Assembly: GCF_025698545.1 (NCBI RefSeq)
Contig: NC_068565.1
Coordinates: 4,960,001-5,024,000, forward strand
DNA: 64,000 bases
Origin: Gossypium raimondii
Lineage: Eukaryota > Streptophyta > Magnoliopsida > Malvales > Malvaceae
Reading direction: 5' to 3'
The translations under genes and the position numbers were made by a program. How positions within the stretch are numbered: position 1 is the stretch's first letter; each line of letters opens with the position of its first letter. Of this stretch, positions 1 through 10,713 are shown piece after piece. The notes under the pieces were generated by a model. It had not been told where the DNA came from. It was given only the letters and a program-made list of their open reading frames with translations, and ran no database searches.

Positions 1-256
1 AAGCGGTATAAAAGTAGGAAAAGGCAAAAGGTCATCAAAATAATAATAGTAATCATTTAATAAAAGATATGTTAGTCATTTTCTAACCGAGTTTATATTC
101 GATTAACCCGTAACACCAACTCGATTAAAAGTTTTATTAATAGTAATTATCTTTGGTGGGTAGGAAAGCCTCAATTCTTTTCTTTTCTAAAACAAATATA
201 AATTTTAACTATTATTCGTATTTTATTTAATCAAGCAAATATTTGTAAAAATAAAA
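1..256. other. AT-rich flank, nothing recognised
   Basis: No open frame, RNA gene or recognisable repeat is visible. It lies just outside the terminal CA of the copia LTR that follows, so it is probably the original insertion flank. A target duplication cannot be tested because the other end of that element is lost. Confidence 0.4.
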
Positions 257-626
257 TGTCGGTAATGACAATATATCTCAAAGAAAAGAGAAAGAAAAAA
301 TAAAGAACACTCAAATTTTTATGTGGAAATCCTTTTAGGAAAAAAATCACAGGCAGAGAAGAAAATTCACTATGTCGAATTCAAATGATTATAAAAGGAG
401 TAGACTATGTCTATTTATAGTCTTGTAAAATTATATTCTAATAGGAGTGTAGTAAGATTCAAACACCTTATTCTAATCAATATCAAATAGATGGAGTTTA
501 ATAAGGTTTAAAAAACCTTATTCTAAAATAAAATAAAAGAAGTGTAGATCTATATAGATTTTACTTTTATTTTATTTTACCACTGTATTTTATTTAAATA
601 AGGATTCAGACCACTCAATTCTAACA
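257..626 (-). repeat. LTR of a Ty1/copia element
   Basis: Read on the minus strand it begins TGTTAGAATTGAGTGG and ends CCGACA (TG...CA), about 370 bp. A TATA-like stretch (CTATAAATAG) lies mid-LTR. A polypurine tract abuts its start and a copia reverse transcriptase/RNase H remnant lies upstream on the same strand, so this is the 3' LTR. A diverged partial copy in the opposite orientation lies at 5405-5660, which independently supports the boundaries. Confidence 0.75.
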
Positions 627-642
627 ATCTCCACCTTGACAC
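627..642 (-). other. Polypurine tract of the copia element
   Basis: Minus-strand AAGGTGGAGAT directly precedes the LTR start. This is the usual plus-strand primer position and a sequence type common in plant copia elements. Confidence 0.65.
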
Positions 643-2105
643 GAATTCTCAATGAACAAGTTCTTCATTGCGAACTCTCAACGAACAAATCCTCCTCCTC
701 TTCCATAAAACCCCTTAAGGGTTTAACTTCAACAATGAACACCACCCAAGTTTCAGCAATGCTCAAACTTGGTTATAGGAAGTGACTTAGTCATCATATC
801 TATAAGATTTTCATGAGTACTAATTTTGCTCATAACAATATCACCACGAGCAATAATATCACGAACAAAATGATACCGAACATCAATGTGTTTTGTTTTG
901 TTCTCTCATGAAACATTTGATCTTTTGTAAGGAAGATGGCACTCTGACTGTCACAAAATACTGTACTGATTTGAAGGTTTTCATTGAGTTCACTGAAGAA
1001 CCCCTTCAACCAAATGGCTTCTTTACAAGCCTCTGTAATCACCATGTACTCAGCTTCAGTGGTAGAAAAAATAGCTTTAGTTTGCAAAGTGGCTTTCCAA
1101 CTGATTGCACAACCTCCGATTGTAAAGACATAACCTGTGAGAGATCTTCTTCTATCAAGGTCTCCAGCAAAATCAACATCAACACACTCAATGACTTCAT
1201 CTCTAGTTCTTCCAAACTATAAGCAAACATCAGTAGTACCTCGTAAGTATCTTAAAATCTACTGAACTACTTTCTAATGTTCTTTACCAAGATTCGTCAT
1301 GTATCTGCTAACTACACTAACTGCATATGATATATCTGGACATGAACAAACCATAGCATACATGAGAGATCCCATTGGATTAGAGTATGGAACATGAGAG
1401 ATCCCACTACACTAGAGTATGGAACATGTGACATGTACTCAATCTCATCATCTGATTGTGGAGACATAGTCGATGAAAGTCTGAAATGGGTTGCTAAAGG
1501 AGTACTAACAGGCTTAGCACTTTACATATTGAACCTGCAAAGAACTTTCTCAATGTACCCCTTCTGACTTAGGTACAATTTACTTGTTTTTCTATCGCTG
1601 AGAATCTCCATACCAAGTATCTTCTTTGCTGGTCTCAAATTTTTCATCTCAAATCCTTTGCTTAGTTGGGCTTTAACCTTTCTTATCTCTCATTTATCTT
1701 TCGTTGCTATCAATATGTCATCAACATAAAGGAGTAGACCCACAAAAGAACCATCACTATTTTTCTTAAAGTAAACACAATTGTCAAAGTTACTTATTTT
1801 GAAATTATGAGAAGTCATAAAAGAATAAAACCTCTTGTACCACTGTCTTGGTGACTGTTTCAAACCGTACAAGGACTTTTTCAGCAAGCAAACATAGTCA
1901 TCTTTTTCTGAGACTATAAAACCCTCTAGTTGTTGCATGTAAATATCCTCCTCAAGTTCTCCATGCAAAAATACAGTTTTTACATCTAACTGCTCAAGCT
2001 CCAAATCATACATGACCACAATACCAAGCAAAGCTCGAATTGAACTATGCTTCACAATTGGGGAGAACACATCTGTGAAGTCCACTCTTGGAATCTCAAG
2101 ACTCT
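643..2105 (-). pseudogene. Ty1/copia pol remnant (reverse transcriptase end to RNase H)
   Basis: The minus strand encodes the C-terminal part of a copia polyprotein in several frames. At 2085-1690 is reverse transcriptase, with VKHSSIRALL, LDVKTVFLHGELEEDIYM and the catalytic YVDD. Between about 1690 and 1090 the connecting region (LYLSQKGYIEKVL, AKPVSTPLA) is broken by stops and frameshifts. At 1087-830 is RNase H with STTEAEY, EACKEAIWLKG and [20 protein letters not shown]. Gag, protease, integrase and the first part of reverse transcriptase are missing: coding similarity stops at about 2100, where receptor-gene intron sequence begins. Antisense plus-strand frames here are shadows. Confidence 0.85.
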
Positions 2106-2120
2106 AAAAGAAGAAGTTGA

Positions 2121-3530
2121 ATATATAACATTTTTTAGTTTTTGATCATTGTGATAATTAGGAGTAGAACCCAACCCAATGGATTAGATAATTGGGAAAG
2201 GGGTGATATGATCAGGTTGAATGTTGAATTTGTTCAGTGGATGGATAGATAACTACCCACTCGAATGCCTTTCAACTTACATATCTTTACCTTTTAAGTA
2301 ATTGATTTTGCAAGACATATTCCAATTACCTTCGGTAATCTAAGATATCTAAAAGCGTTGAACATAGCGAATAATGATTTAAGCAGCACACTGTCATCCT
2401 CGAAAAGTAGCTTTCTATCAGCATTAGCCAACTACAGTGACTTGGCTTTCTTGTCATTTGAAAAAAATCCATTAATCAGTGGTTACCTTCCGGCTTCTAT
2501 AGGAAATCTGTCGGTTTCTCTTCTATATTTTGATGCTTCAAGCTGCGGCATTAGTGGCAGAATTCCAGAGGAAATTGGGAACTGGAATCCAAATAATAAA
2601 TTGAGATATCTTGCCCTTAATGAAAATCAATTGGAAGGGATATTGCCGTTATCTTTGATTAATTGCAGTGAACTAGTACTTCTCGATGTTGCCAACAACA
2701 ACTTAAGTGATACCTTTCCTCATTGGTTAGGCATGCTTCCCAAGTTGTAAGCTCTTATTTTGAGATCTAATAGATTTTACGGTTCCATGCAAGTCTCCTC
2801 AACCACTTTTTCCTTCTCCAGACTGCAAATGGTTGATCTCTCTCATAATGACTTCACCGGCTTATTGCCAACCGAGTTCTTCCAAAATCTCAAGGCTCTG
2901 AAAGAAGAAGTTGGTCATGAATATGATTTACTTTCATACTTTGTTCTGTTAACAATAAAAGGTTTGCAGCTAGAGTTTAAAATAAAAGAACTTATAGATT
3001 TGTTGGACAATGGATTCCATGGAGAAATTCCTAAGGCAGTTGGAGAGCTTAGATTGCTTCATGCACTCAGTCTCTCTAGTAATTGCCTGACTTGTTCTAT
3101 CCCACTGTCATTTGGGAATTTGAAAGCACTTGAATCATTAGATCTCTCATTTAACAAGCTGAGTGGCAGAATCCCTTTTGAATTGACAAATTTGACATTT
3201 CTTAAAGTGTTAAGGTTTTCAAACAATAATCTTGTCGGACCTATTCCCAGTGGCAAGCAATTTGATACATTTGAAGACGACTCTTATCTAGGGAACTTGG
3301 CTTTGTGTGGACTCCCATTACCGAAGGAATGTAACAATGATGAAATACCAGAAGCAGCGCAAGATGAAAAAGGTCATGGAAATGGAATAGCTTTTATTTT
3401 GAAACTTGCAATGATGGGGTATGAATGTGGAATTGTGTTAGGAATTAGCATGGCATATATTGTATTCACGACAGAAAGACCATGGTAGCTTGTAAGAATG
3501 ATTGAGAGAGACTTGCGAAACAAAGTTTCA
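2121..3530 (+). pseudogene. RLP-type LRR receptor, broken 3' exon
   Basis: Duplicate of the 53.69-55.14 kb intron/last-exon segment, including about 190 bp of upstream intron (from ATATATAACATT at 2121). The exon encodes LRRs, an island segment, capping cysteines, one membrane helix with a GxxxG-like stretch (MMGYECGIVLG) and the start of a short tail. Visible damage: the splice acceptor before GACA is mutated (GCAG to GCAA near 2312); codon 2748-2750 is TAA where the paralogue has CGA; the island region is about 18 bp shorter near 2980; TGG becomes TAG at about 3486 just after the membrane helix (GRPW motif). Similarity to the paralogue ends near 3530. A truncated product from an internal start is conceivable but unlikely. 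Confidence 0.88.
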
Positions 3531-5400
3531 CCTTGATCCCTAAAAATATATATATTTTTGTGAATTATAATAACAGGACAAAACCCGAACAACAAATGCA
3601 ACTAGCGCAACTCAAACCCAGGCCACATCTGGAGTGATGAACATCCTTAACCATCATGCCATCACTTAGTTCAATCCCTAAATATTTTAAATCCACATTA
3701 ATTTTGAAACTTGATAATTTTTCCCAATTTGGTCCCAAGCTTGGATTTCATGAAGTTATGATGATATGAAAATTTGAGATTATACTACATCATCTAAATT
3801 TTTTTCTATTTGTAAGTGATGAAATTATACAACCTCAAAGTGTCACGTCATCACACTTAATGAAATTCAATTTTAACGATTAAATTAAAAGTTAAATTCC
3901 AAAAATAAAAAAATTAGAGAACAAATTAAAAAAATTAATATTCATCTTTTAATTCTTTTAACTTACCGTTCCGTTTTTCTTTTAAATTACCTCTTAATTC
4001 TTTTTACCTATTTATCGGCATTTGAGGGTATAACAAATATACACTGTTCAATCATAAAGTAAATATATAAATACTTTATGTTATATTAACAATGATTTAT
4101 AGATGTTGTTTTACCGTTCTAATAATTTCTATATTAAACTATATATTTAAATAAATATAAAAATATTTAATCTCAAGAAATTCTACTTCAATAAAGACTT
4201 CAAAGTTAACGGTAATTAAAATAATGAATATTTTTAATAAAAATTGAGATAAATTATTTTTTATTGAATATTACCAGGTGTATTTTAAAAGGTAAAATAG
4301 TTTTGATTGTTCAATGTAAATATAATGATTATAGAAAAAGTCATTCAATTTTAATTTAATAAAATAATATTAACAATGATTTAGTTATACATTAAAGTAT
4401 ATATTTAAATTAATATAAAACCTATTAATATAATTTAATAAAGACTTAAATCTTAATTGTGATTAAAATAAATAAATACTTTTAATAAAAATTGAGATAA
4501 AATTGTTGTTTTATTGATTGTCATATATTTTAAAAGGTAAAATAGTGATTGATTATTCAATGTAAATATGATAACTATAGAAAAATTAGTTAATATTTAA
4601 TTTAATAAAATGAATAATTAAGAAATTTTACTTTAATAAGAATATTAATAACTTTCAAGCAAATGGTAATATATTTTGTTAATATTTTAATCAATTAATG
4701 AATTTCACTTTAAAATTATGACATTGATATTAGTGAGAAAATATTTTATTAATAATTTATTTTAAATACAAAATAGAATTGGATAGTTAATTTTAAAAAA
4801 TTGAAGCCAAATATATTGTTCACTACTTAAAGTTTTAGAGTTATTACTTTTATATATAACTTATCAAATATTTGATAATTGCATTTAACTTAATGGTCAA
4901 TGAAAATGATTTAAATCCAAAATTATATATCTTACAATCACTCAAACTTAAAAATAATTATCCAATGTATGCTATTTTTTTCCTTAAATGAAATTTGTTA
5001 GAGGTAAAGGCAATGATGAATACTTTATGTAACTTTCTCGACTTGATTTAAATGTTAAATTTGAATTAGGAGACTATATCAACTATGTGATGGCCTAATA
5101 GGGTTATCGAAAATTTTAAAATGAGTTGAGTTAAAACATTATCTAATTTAGTAGAAAACTTAGTTTAAATGTCTTATTATCCCTTACATTTTAATTCTCA
5201 TCTAGCAGCGAAAAAAATGGTATTAAAGTGTTTAATAAAATTAGGTTCAAGCATATTATGTAACAATCATAGCCTAATATCTTGCATGTTCAAATGAAAT
5301 GTCATGCTTAATAAAAATAAACTTAAGTCCTAATTCTCATGCCATAGTTTAAATAAAATATTACAATCTTTGAATAATATAATAAATCAAAAGTATACTT
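3531..5400. other. AT-rich intergenic DNA with a local tandem duplication
   Basis: No gene is seen. An approximately 175-185 bp block at 4185-4370 recurs with changes at 4436-4610 (shared AATAAAGACTT, AAAAATTGAGATAAA, AAAAGGTAAAATAGT and TTCAATGTAAATAT). A stretch near 4860-4960 resembles introns of the mosaic receptor gene. 5325-5400 (CTCATGCC..., TACAATCTTT) resembles 55752-55822 downstream of the intact last exon, so the original duplicated block continued past the pseudogene and was later expanded by insertions. Confidence 0.5.
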
Positions 5401-5404
5401 TTTC

Positions 5405-5660
5405 TGTTTGGTGTTGATTAGAATAAGGTGTTTTAACCTTACTGCATTACATTTATTTGATTTTGATTAGAATATGGTTTCATAAACCTATAAATAGACA
5501 TAGTCTACTCTTTTTGTAATCATTCAAATTCGACATAGTGAATAATTTCTTCTCTACCCGTGATTTTTTCTTGCAAGGGTTTCCACATAAAATCTGTGTG
5601 TTCTTTTTTTTTTTATTCTTCTGTTTTCTTTGAGACACTTTGCCATTATCAACATTCAAG
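5405..5660 (+). repeat. Partial LTR, same family as 257-626, opposite orientation
   Basis: It shares the LTR's middle and end in the same order: GATTAGAATAAGGTGTTT, the TATA-like CCTATAAATAGACATAG, TTCGACATAGTGAAT, TTTCCACATAAAAT and TTCTTTGAGA. The first ~100 bp of the LTR are missing. No coding sequence of the element is attached, so it is a solo or truncated LTR. Confidence 0.72.
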
Positions 5661-6104
5661 TTTTCACAGTCAGTGTTGAATCGTTTTCTTAATTGAAAAT
5701 TTTACATAGAAAGTTCAAATGTTCCATCTCTGTTCTCAATATGATTTCTTTACCTACAACTTAGTTTGCTTCTCTTAGAACCACAAATTAAGGTTCCATG
5801 AAATGTATGTAAGTTGTGGACAGAATTCATGTCATTTCATTGTCCGGTAAAAGCTAGAAAATGGCAAAGGAATGGCTTAATTTGATAAGAAACTTAGCTC
5901 CCTGTTTCAGTAAATGAATGATATAATAAGGTTCAAATAGACTTCTTTTTATCCATCTATAAACGGCATGAAAATGGCACAATGCATTCCTATTATTTAA
6001 AAAATGCAAGTATTGAGCACAACTTTTAATATGAATGATAATCTAACACTTTTGGGAGTTCTCTATTTATCCCATAATATTATATTATGTTCAGTTTTGT
6101 GTTT
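5661..6104. other. Intergenic, nothing recognised
   Basis: AT-rich sequence with scattered stops. No repeat boundary, RNA gene or conserved coding stretch was seen. Confidence 0.35.
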
Positions 6105-6389
6105 GTTATTTTTCTTTCGTTCGTTCTTAAATTAAATTTATGTTCAATGTAAGCAATTATCAATACATTAAATATTTGGTACTTGGGGGCATATATATAT
6201 ATATATATATGCAATTATCAATACATTAAATAGTTACCAAAAAGTTTTGTTCAAATATATGCAATTTGTTCGGTGGATGGATAGATAACTACCCACTCGA
6301 ATGCTTCTCAACTTACCTTTGAAGCAATTCATTTCGCATGACATATTCCAATTACCTTGGGTAATCTAAGAGATCTACAAGTGTTGATG
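6105..6389 (+). pseudogene. Relic of receptor-gene intron plus first ~50 bp of the RLP exon
   Basis: The segment 6268-6389 matches the intron end and exon start of the mosaic gene (GGTGGATGGATAGATAACTA, then ATTCCAATTACCTTGGGTAA). The acceptor is destroyed (GCAG to GCAT near 6337). Upstream 6105-6240 resembles the spacer of the LRR introns (CAATTATCAATACATTAAAT) with a short TA microsatellite at 6190-6210. Similarity stops abruptly near 6389, where a GC-richer sequence starts, so the rest of the gene was removed by a deletion or by the neighbouring retroelement. Confidence 0.78.
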
Positions 6390-7230
6390 CCCTTTGGTGT
6401 CGGTGCTAGTGTGGTGGTGTAAGAGGCGGCGCAAGGGCGTGTGGACATGAAACGAACAACTTCGAAGTTTTTGGTGCCGGGGCACCGGATTGGCGCGCAC
6501 CACCGAAGGTTGCCTCGATCTAGTGTGGGGGTGTTGGCTGGCATGGGGGAGCCGGATTGGCCCTTGTTGGCTTTGATGTTTTTGGCACGGGGCCCTTGAA
6601 CACAGCGAAGGGTCCTCAAAGCACCTTTTGCTTCGATGTTTTTGGGGCAGGAGCGCCATAAATGGTGTAGGGGCGTGCAGGAGGCAGCGTAGGGGCGACA
6701 TCGTCGGTGTGGAGATGCCACGAACCCCTACTTTTTCGATTTTCAAGCCTTTGGTTTAACTCTCGTGAAGCTATCCCTCTATGATCTGTGACCTTTTTAT
6801 CTTGGATTTAGGTAGATAAAAAATAAATGAGAATAAATGAAAATGAAAATAAAAATCAAATCAAATAAAAATCAAAATGTTTAAATTATGTCGGAGTTGT
6901 CCTTCAAAAGCGCCTTTCTTTAACGTTTTTGGATAGACGTAACGCCCCTATCACAACTGATAGGTTGGAAGCTCGAGAGTCAATTTGTCAACGCTATGCT
7001 CTAGAAAGTTCTCATAAAAAGGGTTTCAGGTGTTGTCCATTGACATTAAGTACTTTTCCCAAAGCACGTCTTGTATTTCAACTACACCATAAGAAACCGA
7101 AAAGGTCCCCTGAAATGAATGCCTCATATATAAAAAAATTTACAAGTAAAGATTGAGTAAAGTGGCATTAGATCTCTAGGTCCTAAACTACCTATTCTTT
7201 AGCAATTCGGGTAAGCTTTACAATACAAAC
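6390..7230 (-). pseudogene. Athila-like Ty3 element, left part (integrase end and 3' region)
   Basis: On the minus strand, 7230-7195 continues an integrase zinc finger (YCK and PNC followed by a stop). 7180-7090 resembles the entry to the integrase core (MPL, then GPF). Around 7085-7010 is the polyprotein tail VNGQHLKPFL, typical of Athila-type elements. The catalytic core between them is missing, apparently deleted between two GPF-encoding sites. 6390-6745 is unusually GC-rich for the window and is probably the element's 3' non-coding or LTR portion (inferred by position only). The other half of this element lies at 19559-20140, beyond Tat element 1. Confidence 0.72.
7226..7230. repeat. Target-site duplication CAAAC (left)
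   Basis: The 5 bp directly before the outer terminus TGTTGACACC. It is identical to 19559-19563 directly after the 3' LTR terminus GGTGTCAACA. The host integrase zinc-finger reading continues across the two flanks when one copy is counted. Confidence 0.88.
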
Positions 7231-8925
7231 TGTTGACACCATTTTTTTGATGAAAACGGGGTCGACTTGGATTTTGAAAAAAGAATAAAAACGGGAGTCG
7301 CCACCAATCCTTTTTTTGATGAGGTGTGATCGGGTCACCCGAAAAGTGGTTGTTTTAATTTTGAAATTGAGAAAAAGCGGGTTGAGAATCGATTCACATA
7401 CGAGGAAGGTTAGCACCCTCGTCGCCCAAAATTGGTACCTAGTTGATTACTTAATGTCTTGGTGTGAAAATTAAAAACTTCGAAAAGAATTTAAAAATCG
7501 ATCCTTCTTTATATTGCATTATTTAAAAAATTACTTGGATAAATCAAAATGGAAAAATGCCTTCTTATCTCGAAGTAACAAGATGTCACATTAGGTATGT
7601 TAGGACCGACACCTCGTATTTTGAGAGTAAGCTTGCATATATTTTTGTTTAAACCTCATTTATTTCAATTTTAAAGGATATGAAGCCCGATAAGTTAGGA
7701 GCACGATTTCTGAATTTTCTAAATATAGAATATTACTTTTATTTTTTGAAATTTTATATATTTGGAAATTTAAAAAGATATTTTGCTATTTAGGTTTAAC
7801 GAGAAAATCGAGACCCAGTAAGTTAGGGTACAATTTCTCGAATTTCCAAAATACAAAATATTGCCTTATTTAGCAAAATTCCATTTGAATAATAGCGGGT
7901 AATCTATATGAAGGTAGGCATTTGTTTTGTTTGGAATAAAATAAAGTAACCTAAGTTGGATAATTATGTAGGAGTTTAATTTACAATATGATGACATGGA
8001 ATAACAATATAATAAACATGGAATAATAGTACATGGAAAAATTACACAAATGTATGACAATAATATGAAAATATGAGTAAACTAATTATGGTACACACAA
8101 TGACAATACACACTCAACATACATTATTTGAATACTAGCATTAATAAATAAAAAGGCGAATGAATTAAGCAATAATTTTTAAAAAGGTATAAAACAAACT
8201 AGAAATCAAATAAAAGGATTGAGTTTAAAATAGATAAGCAAAACAAGAGATTTGTTAATATATAAAAACAATTTTTAAAAGGATGACATATATAAATAAA
8301 ACAAGTGATGTACATATATATATATATATATAAGTATAAAATAATATAAGAAAAAAAAAATCTAAAAAAGCAAATAAAGCATTTTAAAATAAATAGGTTG
8401 AAAAGGTGAGAGGAATTTGAAATGAATGCGGGTAAAACATTCAAGGACTAATCCGGAATTATTAGGAAGTCCCATGCCGTGACGTTTCTTTGGTTTGAAA
8501 TGAATTAACATGAAACCTTGAGGTCAAATTAAAAGTTAAAAAAAAGGATAAAAAAATTTGCATTGAACACAAGCATCAAATCAAAGGGACACGAAGCGCA
8601 AATAGCCCATTTGGCCTTGGCGTCGGATCCTCCGCTAAGCGGGTCGGGTATTGAATTGGCGTGAAGCTTGGCGTCGTTTTGGCCATTGTTGCCTAAACCC
8701 AAAAGCAGCGTCGTTTTAGAATCAATATAAATGAAAAAATAAACAAAAAATTGAGTTTTCCCCACCCACTAAAAAATCGAGAGCTCTCAAAAACTCTCTC
8801 GGCCTCTCCCAAATCCGTAGTCGGGCCTCGCTTCTGGCGGTAGCGATTCCAAATAGCGGTAGTCCGATCGACACGGAGAAGCGTGTTCCGGCCCGTCCGA
8901 TTCGACAAACAAAAGGCGTGAAGGG
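7231..8925 (-). repeat. Inverted U5-side LTR arm of element 1
   Basis: Reverse complement of the last ~1.7-1.8 kb of the element 1 LTR. It mirrors 8926-10694, and the two arms meet at AAGGGCCCTT (8921-8930). It retains a TTTTGTTTGTCGAAT stretch found in the 3' LTR but missing from the right arm. It lacks a ~45-bp stretch near 8400 that both other copies have. Small ORFs inside it are not genes. Confidence 0.87.
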
Positions 8926-9503
8926 CCCTTGAGGGCCGGAACACGTTCCTCTCCGTGTCGATCGGACTACCGCTATTGGAATCACACCGCAAGAAGTAGG
9001 CCCGACTTCCGGATTTGGGAGAGGCCGAGAGAGTTTTTGAGAGCTCGATTTTTAGTGGGTGGGGAAAACCAATTTTTTGTTTATTTTTTCATTTATATTG
9101 ATTCTAAAACGACGCTGCTTTTGGGTTTAGGCAACAATGGCCAAAACGACGCTGCTTTCACGCCCCGACCAATACTCAATTCGCTTAGCTGAGGATCCGC
9201 TGCTTTCAATGCCGAATGGGCTATTTATGCCGTGTCCCTTTGATTTGATGCTTGTGTTCAATGCACTCTTTTATCCTTTTTTTAACTTTTTAATTTGACC
9301 TCAAGGTTTCATGTTAATTCATTTCACCCCAAAGAAACGTCAAGCATGGGACTTCCGAAATAATTCCAGGATTAGTCCCTGGTTGTTTTACCCGCATTCA
9401 TTTCAGTCCAGATTCGTGTTTTATTATTTAAAAATAGTTTTGAACACCTTTTAAATGCAACATATTTATTTTAAAATGCTTTATTTGCTTTTTTTAGATT
9501 TTT

Positions 9504-9564
<61 letters not shown>

Positions 9565-10694
9565 TCACTTGTTTTATTTATATATGTCATCCTTTTTAAA
9601 ATTGTTTTTATATATTAACCTCAAATCTCTTGTTTTGCCTTATCTATTTTAAACTCATCATCATCATTTTTTTTACATTTTATTTGATTTTAGTTTGTTT
9701 TATACCTTTTTAAAAATTATTGCTTAATTCATTCGCCTTTTATTTATTAATGCTAGTATTCAAATAATGTATGTTGAGTGTGTATTGTCATTGTGTGTAC
9801 CATAATTAGTTTACTCATATTTTCATATTATTGTCATACATTTGTGTAATTTTTCCATGTACTATTATTCCATGTTTATTATATTGTTATTCCATGTCAT
9901 CATATTGTAAATTAAACTCCACATAATTATCCAACTTAGGTTACTTTATTTTATTCCAAACAAAACAAATGCCTACCTTCATATAGATTACCCGCTATTA
10001 TTCAAATGGAATTTTGCTAAATAGGGCAATATTTTGTATTTTGAAATTCGAGAAATTGTACCTTAACTTATCGGGTCTCGATTTTCTCGTTAAACCTAAA
10101 TAGCAAAATATCCTTTAAATTTCCAAACATATAAAATTTCAAAAATAAAGGTAATATTCTATATTTAGAAAATTCGAGAAATCGTGCCCTAACTTATCGG
10201 GCTTCATATCCTTTTAAAATTGAAATAAATGAGGTTTAAACAAAAATATATGCAAGCTTACTCTAAAATACGAGGTGTCGTGGTCCTAACTTCATCGAAT
10301 GTGACATCTTGTTACTTCGAGATAAGAAGGCATTTTTCCATTTTGATTTATCCAAGTAAATTTTTTAAATAATGCAATATAAAGAAGGATCGATTTTAAA
10401 TTTTTTCGAAGTTTTTAATTTTCGACACCAAGACATTAAGTAATCAACTAGGTACCAATTTTGGGCGACGAGGGTGCTAACCTTCCTCGTATGTGAATCG
10501 AATTCTAACCCGCTTTTTCAATTTCAGACCAAAATCGTTGTTTTAATAAAAATTAAATCGTTTATTAAAAACAACCACTTTTCGAGGTGATCCGATCACA
10601 CTTCATCAAAAAAAGGATTGGTGGCAACTCCCGTTTTCATTCTTTTTTCAAAATCCAAGTCGAATTCTGCTTTCATCAAAAAATGGTGTCAAAA
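8926..10694 (+). repeat. 5' LTR of element 1, truncated at its 5' side
   Basis: Corresponds to about 17739-19558 of the 3' LTR. The first ~580 bp of the LTR (starting TGTAAAGCCC) are missing, and the break is exactly at the GAAGGGCCCTTC palindrome. It ends GGTGTCAAAA where the 3' LTR has GGTGTCAACA. A (TA)n microsatellite at 9508-9559 is much longer than in the other copies. Confidence 0.87.
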
Positions 10695-10695
10695 T

Positions 10696-10713
10696 TTACG
10701 ACTCCATCGGGGA
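10696..10713 (+). other. Primer-binding site, element 1 (mutated)
   Basis: TTACGACTCCATCGGGGA lies one base after the 5' LTR. It aligns with the better-preserved TGGCGACTCCGCTGGGGA of element 2. Tat/Ogre elements are usually described as primed by tRNA-Arg, so tRNA identity is from family knowledge only. Confidence 0.6.

Noticed and set aside
893..1222. Plus-strand ORF
   Set aside because: It is the antisense of the copia RNase H coding region.
6329..6746. Two overlapping minus-strand ORFs of ~125 residues
   Set aside because: They arise from the GC-rich remnant next to the Athila element. Composition is Pro/Arg/His-rich with no domain, and one runs into the receptor relic.
8529..9192. Several ORFs around the palindrome
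   Set aside because: They mirror each other across the inverted LTR arms and translate LTR sequence.
9455..9652. ORF with a Tyr-Ile repeat
   Set aside because: It is a translation of a TA microsatellite in the LTR.
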